Assembly (NCBI RefSeq): GCF_022138605.1
Contig: NZ_JACBFS010000003.1
Span: 1-64,000 of the forward strand
Direction: 5' to 3'
Source: Xanthobacter sp. NM-25
GTDB taxonomy: Bacteria; Pseudomonadota; Alphaproteobacteria; Rhizobiales; Xanthobacteraceae
Length of the DNA stretch: 64,000 nucleotides
Shown here: piece after piece, positions 59,790 through 64,000 of the stretch
Numbering within the stretch: position 1 is the stretch's first letter
Layout: every line of letters starts with the position of its first letter
Program-made: the position numbers and the translations under genes
The notes under the pieces: generated by a model
The model's database searches: none
The model's input: only the letters and a program-made list of their open reading frames with translations
What the model was told of the DNA's origin: nothing

Positions 59790-59819
59790 TTGACAACAGC
59801 ATTATCAGTCTAATAATGC
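59790..59819 (+). promoter_or_regulatory. Promoter with embedded operator for the 59955 operon
   Basis: The -35 hexamer TTGACA (59790-59795) and a -10-like ATAAT/TAATAA near 59811-59817, separated by about 16-17 bp. Overlying them is the perfect inverted repeat GCATTAT-CAGTCTA-ATAATGC (59799-59819), placed to block RNA polymerase. The tandem HxlR protein is a candidate to bind. Confidence 0.75.
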
Positions 59820-59954
59820 AAGTTATGAATTGACCGATGGATCCGATCCGTCCGCCGCTCCCTGGAGCCGGCCGGCGGCATGGGAAGCCGCCGGCGCCCA
59901 CGCCAGGGAGCCTTCAGGGCCAGCCGCTGGGTCGTTTTGCAGGGGAGGCGGCCA

Positions 59955-60422
59955 GTGAATGCGCGCGCGACGCCGGACAGGCGGGCGGATTATCCGCACT
60001 TTCGGGAGATCACCACGCGCTGGATGGACAACGATGTCTATCAGCACGTGAATAACGTCGTTTATTACTCGTTCTTCGATACTGCGGTGGGGCATTATCT
60101 CATCGAAGCCGGCGCCCTTGATGCGCGTTCCAGTCCGGTTATCGGCCTCGTCGTGGAAACGCGCTGTCAGTATTTCTCGCCTCTGGTCTTTCCATCCAAG
60201 GTGCAGGCCGGGCTGCGCGTGGCTCGCATGGGCACCACCAGCGTGCGCTACGAAATTGGCATCTTCCGCGAGGGGGATGATGCGGCCGCTGCGCAGGGGC
60301 ATTTCGTTCATGTCTATGTGGACCGCGCCACCGGCCGGCCGCTTCCGCTTTCCGATACGCTGCGGCAGGTTCTTGCGCCCCTCGCCGCCGGCGCGGCGGC
60401 ACGTGCGCCAAGGGAGAGCTGA
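59955..60422 (+). CDS. Acyl-CoA thioesterase (4HBT/YbgC hot-dog)
   Basis: 155 residues from GTG 59955, supported by GGGGAGG seven bases upstream. Hot-dog thioesterase with the 4HBT start FREITTRWMDNDVYQHVNNVVYYSFFDTA: the Asp in MDNDVYQHVNN is the catalytic residue and HVNN defines the family. It releases CoA from acyl- or hydroxybenzoyl-type thioesters. Followed directly by a crotonase gene. Confidence 0.88.
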   Translation: MNARATPDRRADYPHFREITTRWMDNDVYQHVNNVVYYSFFDTAVGHYLIEAGALDARSSPVIGLVVETRCQYFSPLVFPSKVQAGLRVARMGTTSVRYEIGIFREGDDAAAAQGHFVHVYVDRATGRPLPLSDTLRQVLAPLAAGAAARAPRES

Positions 60423-61196
60423 ATGGCAGATATCGAAGTCACCATCGAGGATCACATCGCGACCGTCACGCTGAACCGCCCGGCACAGCGGAACGCCATG
60501 ACGCTCGCCATGTGGCGGGAGGTGGCGCGCCAGTTCTCGGAGCTGGGTGCGGACCGCGACGTGCGGGCCATCCTATTGGTCGGCGCGGGAGCGGATTTCA
60601 GCGTCGGTGCCGACATTTCGGAGTTCCCCGTGGTGCGACACACGCTGGAGCAGAGCGTCGACTACGAGGTTGCGGTGGATGCATCCTCGGACGCCATTGC
60701 CGGGGCGGGAAAGCCGACCATCGCGGTGGTGTCGGGCTATTGCCTGGGCGGCGGCTGCCACCTCTCCATGGCCTGCGACTTCCGCGTCGCCGCGCCCTCG
60801 GCCATCTTCGGCATCCCCGCCGCCAAGCTCTCCATCGTCTATGGGGTGCGCAGCACACAGCGGCTGCTTGCGCTGGTGGGCCTCACCCAGGCCAAGCGCA
60901 TCCTCTACACGGCCGATCGCGTCCCGGCGGAGGAAGCGCTGCGGATCGGTTTTGCCGACAACGTGGCGGATGACCCGCAGGCGGCGGCGCTGGCGCTGGC
61001 CCGCCGCATCGCCGGCAATGCACCGCTTTCGGTAGGCGGCGCGAAGTTCATCCTCGACGGTCTCGCCATGGGCCCGGGCGGCCTCGATCTTGATGCGGCC
61101 CAGGAGCGGATCGACCGGGCTTCCCGCAGCTTCGACTACCAGGAGGGGCGCAACGCCTTTGCCCAGAAGCGCCCGCCGCGTTTCGAGGGGCGCTGA
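60423..61196 (+). CDS. Crotonase lacking both usual glutamates
   Basis: 257 residues. VTLNRPAQRNAMTLAMW at the start, oxyanion loops DFSVGADISEFP (about 65) and VSGYCLGGGCHLSMACDFRVAA (about 105). At the two general acid-base positions the sequence is VAAPSAIFGIPAAKLSIVYG: both Glu of classical hydratases are replaced. Therefore a hydratase is unlikely; isomerisation, decarboxylation or another crotonase reaction should be considered. Starts at the stop of the thioesterase gene, so coupled. Confidence 0.85.
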   Translation: MADIEVTIEDHIATVTLNRPAQRNAMTLAMWREVARQFSELGADRDVRAILLVGAGADFSVGADISEFPVVRHTLEQSVDYEVAVDASSDAIAGAGKPTIAVVSGYCLGGGCHLSMACDFRVAAPSAIFGIPAAKLSIVYGVRSTQRLLALVGLTQAKRILYTADRVPAEEALRIGFADNVADDPQAAALALARRIAGNAPLSVGGAKFILDGLAMGPGGLDLDAAQERIDRASRSFDYQEGRNAFAQKRPPRFEGR

Positions 61197-61223
61197 GCCC
61201 GTCGCCCAGGGAAGGAAACCGCA

Positions 61224-61985
61224 GTGAAGATGCATGTGCTTTCTGGCGGCCGCCTCAGGATGAAGCGGCACATCTATCAGCCGGATGCCGACCGCAGCGA
61301 GAGCATCGAGCTGCCGGTGTCCTCGGTGCTGCTGCGCCATGCGCAGGGCAACGTGCTGTTCGACACCGGCTGTCACCCCTCGGTGGCAGAGGACGCCACG
61401 GCGCGGTGGGGCGGCATCGCGCGGGCCATGACACCGATCATGGGGCGGGAGGACAACGTCGTCTCCCAGCTCGCCTGCGTGGGGCTTGGCGCCGACGATA
61501 TCGACGTGGTGGTGTGCTCTCACTTCCATCCCGATCACTGCGGCTGCAACAGCTTCTTCCGCAAGGCGACGGTGGTCGTGCATGCCGCCGAGCTCGCGGC
61601 GGCCCGGGCGGATAACGCCGCGGCCGCGGGATATCTGCCGGTGGAGTGGGATCAGCCCAACCCCATGGAGCTGATCGACGGGCAGAAGGACCTGTTCGGT
61701 GACGGCCGCATCACCCTCATTCCGCTGCCGGGCCACACGCCGGGATTGACCGGCGCGTTCGTGACCCTCGACCGGGACGGCGCCTTCCTGCTGGCTTCGG
61801 ATGCGGTGAGCCTGAAGGCCAGCCTCGAGACGGACGTGGTGCCGAAGAACACCTGGAGCGTCGATCTGCATCACCGCTCCATCGCCGAGATCCGCAAGAT
61901 CGAGGCGGCCGGCGCCACCGTGCTCTGCGGGCATGACGATGCCCAGTGGCACACCCTGAGGACGGGTGCGCACGCCTATGCATGA
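61224..61985 (+). CDS. Metallo-beta-lactamase-fold hydrolase, AttM/AiiA-lactonase-like
   Basis: 253 residues (GTG 61224 or ATG 61230). The HxHxDH metal motif is in VVVCSHFHPDHCGCN (about residue 92), the later His in PLPGHTPGLTGAF (about 168), Asp in LLASDAVSL (about 190), and His in LCGHDDAQW (about 235), the layout of quorum-quenching AttM/AiiA lactonases. In an acyl-CoA operon, lactone or thioester hydrolysis is more likely than signal destruction. It lies 27 bp after the crotonase. Confidence 0.87.
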   Translation: MKMHVLSGGRLRMKRHIYQPDADRSESIELPVSSVLLRHAQGNVLFDTGCHPSVAEDATARWGGIARAMTPIMGREDNVVSQLACVGLGADDIDVVVCSHFHPDHCGCNSFFRKATVVVHAAELAAARADNAAAAGYLPVEWDQPNPMELIDGQKDLFGDGRITLIPLPGHTPGLTGAFVTLDRDGAFLLASDAVSLKASLETDVVPKNTWSVDLHHRSIAEIRKIEAAGATVLCGHDDAQWHTLRTGAHAYA

Positions 61986-62033
61986 GGCGTGCGCGCCGCT
62001 TGAATTCACCCATTTAGGCAAGGCGGATTTTCC

Positions 62034-62786
62034 ATGGATCTCAATCTCAAGGGCAAGGTTGCGCTCGTCACCGGCGGCGCGCGGGACGTGGGGCGCGAAA
62101 TCTCCCTCGCCCTCGCCGCGGAAGGGGCGGCGGTGGCGCTGAACTACCGCAATTCCGCACAGGAGGCGCAGGCGGTCGTCGACGAGATCCGCGCCCGCGG
62201 CGGTACCGCCAAGGCGTACAAGGCGGACGTTGCCGATTGCGCCGCCGTCAAGGCCATGGTGGATGCCATCGTCGCGGACTTCGGGCATCTGAACATCGTC
62301 GTCAACAATGCCGGCCTCGCGATCCGCCAGAAGTTCACCGAGTCCACCGAGGCGGAATGGAAGGCGCAGATCGACACCTGCCTCTATGGGGCCATCCATC
62401 TCGCCCATGCGGCGGCGCCGTACCTGGCAAAGGCGGGCGACGGGCGTCTCATCGCCATCGTGGGGGATTCCTCGCGGGTGGGCGAATCCGGCCTCGCCAT
62501 CGTGGCGGCGGCGCGGGCCGGCACCATCGCGCTTATGAAATCGCTGGCGCGGGAGCTGGGCCGCAATGGGGTGACCGCCAACACCGTCTCCCTCGGTCTG
62601 GTCGAGACTGCCCATGATCGCACTTGGGTGGAGGCCAACCGCGACAAGCTGACCAAATTCTACCCCCTGCGCCGTCTCGGCCTGCCGGAAGACATCGCGC
62701 CCACCGTCGCCCTTCTCGCCTCCCCCAAGGCGGGTTGGATCACTGGTCAGGTGCTGTCCATCTCCGGCGGCTTCTCGATGGTGTGA
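62034..62786 (+). CDS. SDR-fold protein without the YxxxK motif
   Basis: 250 residues. The nucleotide-binding TGGARDVGREIS (about 15) and NNAGLAIRQ (about 93) are normal for an SDR, and the C-terminal WITGQVLSISGGFSMV is FabG-like. But where FabG has Ser...Tyr-x3-Lys, this protein reads DSSRVGESGLAIVAAARAGTIAL: the Tyr is Val and the Lys is Arg. Classic dehydrogenase activity may be lost, or the enzyme uses another residue. It lies between a metallo-hydrolase and a ligase in a likely operon. Confidence 0.85.
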   Translation: MDLNLKGKVALVTGGARDVGREISLALAAEGAAVALNYRNSAQEAQAVVDEIRARGGTAKAYKADVADCAAVKAMVDAIVADFGHLNIVVNNAGLAIRQKFTESTEAEWKAQIDTCLYGAIHLAHAAAPYLAKAGDGRLIAIVGDSSRVGESGLAIVAAARAGTIALMKSLARELGRNGVTANTVSLGLVETAHDRTWVEANRDKLTKFYPLRRLGLPEDIAPTVALLASPKAGWITGQVLSISGGFSMV

Positions 62787-62874
62787 CGGCAGCCGCGCGA
62801 GCGGAACGCGGGATATGGCAGAGAGCGCGGCGGAGACCGCGCCAAGACCCGCGATAACGACAGCGGAGGACTGG

Positions 62875-64000
62875 ATGCTCAAAGCGGATCTCATCGCTCC
62901 CGTGCCGGAGCTGTTGCGGCGGCATGCGGCGGAGCGTGGCGCGAAGATCGCATTCCGCGATGCCCAGGGCGGGGTCACCTATGGCGCGTTGGAGCGGCGG
63001 ACGGCGCACCTGGCGGGGCATCTGGCCGGGCTCGGCGTTGGCCCCGGCGACCGGGTGGCGATCCTGCTGCCCAATTCGGTGGCCTGGGTCGAGGCATGCC
63101 TCGCCATCGTCCGGGCGGGGGGCGTGGTGGTGCCCATCAGTGCCGAGGCGGCGCCGGGAGAAGTGGCCCATCGCCTGTCCGATTCCGGGTGCCGGATCGT
63201 CATCACCACCACGGGTTTGGCGGAGATGGTGGAGGGCCTGCGCGGGCAGGCGCCGAGCGTTGCCGGCCTGCTGCTCGCCGATGCGCCGGCCGGCGATCGG
63301 CGCAGTCTTGAGGCGCTGGCGCGGATGCAGCCGTCCGCGCCGCCGCGCGACCTCACCGATCTCGATGCGGCATCGTTCATCATCTACACCTCCGGCACCA
63401 CGGGGCGCGCCAAAGGGGTGCTGCTGACCTGCCGCAGCATGCTCTGGGTGACTGCGGCCTGCTGGAGCCCCATCGTGGGATTGAGTACCGACGACACGGT
63501 GCTATCGCCGTTGCCGCTCTTTCATTCCTACGCACTCAATTTTTCGGTTCTGTCCATTCTGGCAGTGGGCGCGAGCGAGTATATCCGGGAGAAATACTCG
63601 ACGCGCGAGGTTCTTCGGCTTCTGGAAACCGGTGAATTCACCGTGTTCCCCGGCGTGCCCACCATGTTCCATTACCTGATGGAGGCGGCGCACGCGCAGG
63701 GGCAAGTGCAACGGCAGCGGCAGCGGCAGCGGCAGGGGCAGGCGGAGCAGCGAGGGGCTTTCCCGGGCCTGCGCGTCTGTGTCTCCGCCGGGGCCATCAT
63801 GCCGGCGACGCTCAATGCGGCGTTTGAAGGCGCCTTCGACGTGCCGCTGCTGGACGGCTACGGCATTACCGAAACCTCCACCATGGTGACCATGAACGCC
63901 GCCTCGTCCTCGCGTGTCATGGGGTCCTGCGGGCTGCCGCTGCCGGGCGTGGCGCTGCGCATCGTCGATCCGCTGAGCGGGCGCGACCTCGATGCCGGGA
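62875..64000 (+). CDS. AMP-forming acyl-CoA ligase, 5' part (runs off window)
   Basis: At least 375 residues to the right edge. GGAGGA five bases before ATG 62875; an in-frame ATG at 62815 would add 20 residues. P-loop FIIYTSGTTGRAKGVLLTC (about 163-181) and the A5-like LLDGYGITETSTMVTMNA (about 324-341). Between residues about 270 and 295 there is a low-complexity insert of alternating Gln and Arg encoded by CGGCAG repeats (63712-63735), not found in other ligases here. It activates a carboxylate for the upstream crotonase and SDR. The last third lies outside the window. Confidence 0.88.
   Translation, partial: MLKADLIAPVPELLRRHAAERGAKIAFRDAQGGVTYGALERRTAHLAGHLAGLGVGPGDRVAILLPNSVAWVEACLAIVRAGGVVVPISAEAAPGEVAHRLSDSGCRIVITTTGLAEMVEGLRGQAPSVAGLLLADAPAGDRRSLEALARMQPSAPPRDLTDLDAASFIIYTSGTTGRAKGVLLTCRSMLWVTAACWSPIVGLSTDDTVLSPLPLFHSYALNFSVLSILAVGASEYIREKYSTREVLRLLETGEFTVFPGVPTMFHYLMEAAHAQGQVQRQRQRQRQGQAEQRGAFPGLRVCVSAGAIMPATLNAAFEGAFDVPLLDGYGITETSTMVTMNAASSSRVMGSCGLPLPGVALRIVDPLSGRDLDAG
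63712..63735 (+). repeat. Hexanucleotide microsatellite (CGGCAG)4 inside a ligase gene
   Basis: Four perfect CGGCAG units followed by a degenerate GGGCAG, encoding an (Arg-Gln) run. The number may vary between strains by slippage without changing the frame. Confidence 0.85.

Noticed and set aside
61224..61985. Quorum-quenching role for the AttM-like hydrolase
   Set aside because: The fold alone does not show N-acyl-homoserine lactone activity, and the operon context is acyl-CoA metabolism.
60573..62978. 801-codon minus-strand frame
   Set aside because: Lies opposite three motif-rich genes (crotonase, metallo-hydrolase, SDR); His/Arg/Gly-rich shadow.

Overview
The window is GC-rich with strong G/C third-position bias and dense, often overlapping genes. 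It looks like an alphaproteobacterial chromosome, most likely Hyphomicrobiales (Rhizobiales/Xanthobacteraceae-like). Supporting features are a DUF982 protein, an S21/cold-shock pair, many FCD-type GntR, IclR and LysR regulators, and ABC or tripartite uptake systems tied to acyl-CoA catabolism. The species assignment is inference only.

Layout. 1-2.7 kb: wreckage of an integrative conjugative element (integrase C-terminus, CopG-like protein, traG tail) cut by a complete IS3-family element. 2.6-5.8 kb: LysR, crotonase and isovaleryl-CoA-type dehydrogenase. 6.2-13.7 kb: small regulator-controlled redox and detoxification units (hydrolase/TetR; LysR/luciferase-like monooxygenase/flavodoxin/DoxX; PadR/quinone reductase/aldo-keto reductase), followed by a truncated membrane hydrolase next to an IS-end-like repeat. 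14.2-27.2 kb: an IclR-linked catabolic region with SDR, aldehyde dehydrogenase and a Bug solute receptor on the minus strand; divergent from these, paired acyl-CoA dehydrogenases, an ADP-forming acyl-CoA synthetase and a crotonase, then TctB/TctA permease genes and a thioesterase. 27.2-35.9 kb: a low-density region with transposase debris, cspA, rpsU, a transglutaminase-like protein, N-formylglutamate amidohydrolase, a SPINDLY-like glycosyltransferase lacking its TPR part, and a DUF982 operon cut by IS debris. 36.0-48.9 kb: a long minus-strand catabolic operon (MaoC, two AMP-forming acyl-CoA ligases, crotonases, aldehyde dehydrogenase, GntR) with a complete branched-chain-type ABC transporter. 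49.8-56.8 kb: hydantoinase, racemase-like protein, amidohydrolase, polar amino-acid-type ABC transporter and GntR. 57.2-64.0 kb: tandem HxlR regulator, ABC solute receptor, and a plus-strand operon of thioesterase, crotonase, metallo-hydrolase, SDR and AMP ligase that runs off the right edge.

How the genes fit together. From 14 kb on, the region is a chain of uptake-plus-degradation cassettes. Each pairs a periplasmic receptor (Bug, two Peripla_BP_6 proteins, one SBP_bac_3) with CoA activation, dehydrogenation or hydration, and a local repressor, and several have clear inverted-repeat operators. Substrates cannot be read from the sequence. Carboxylic acids (aromatic, alicyclic or terpenoid) are plausible for the acyl-CoA cassettes, and a cyclic ureide or other N-heterocycle for the hydantoinase cassette. 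I see no CRISPR array, phage module, rRNA or tRNA.
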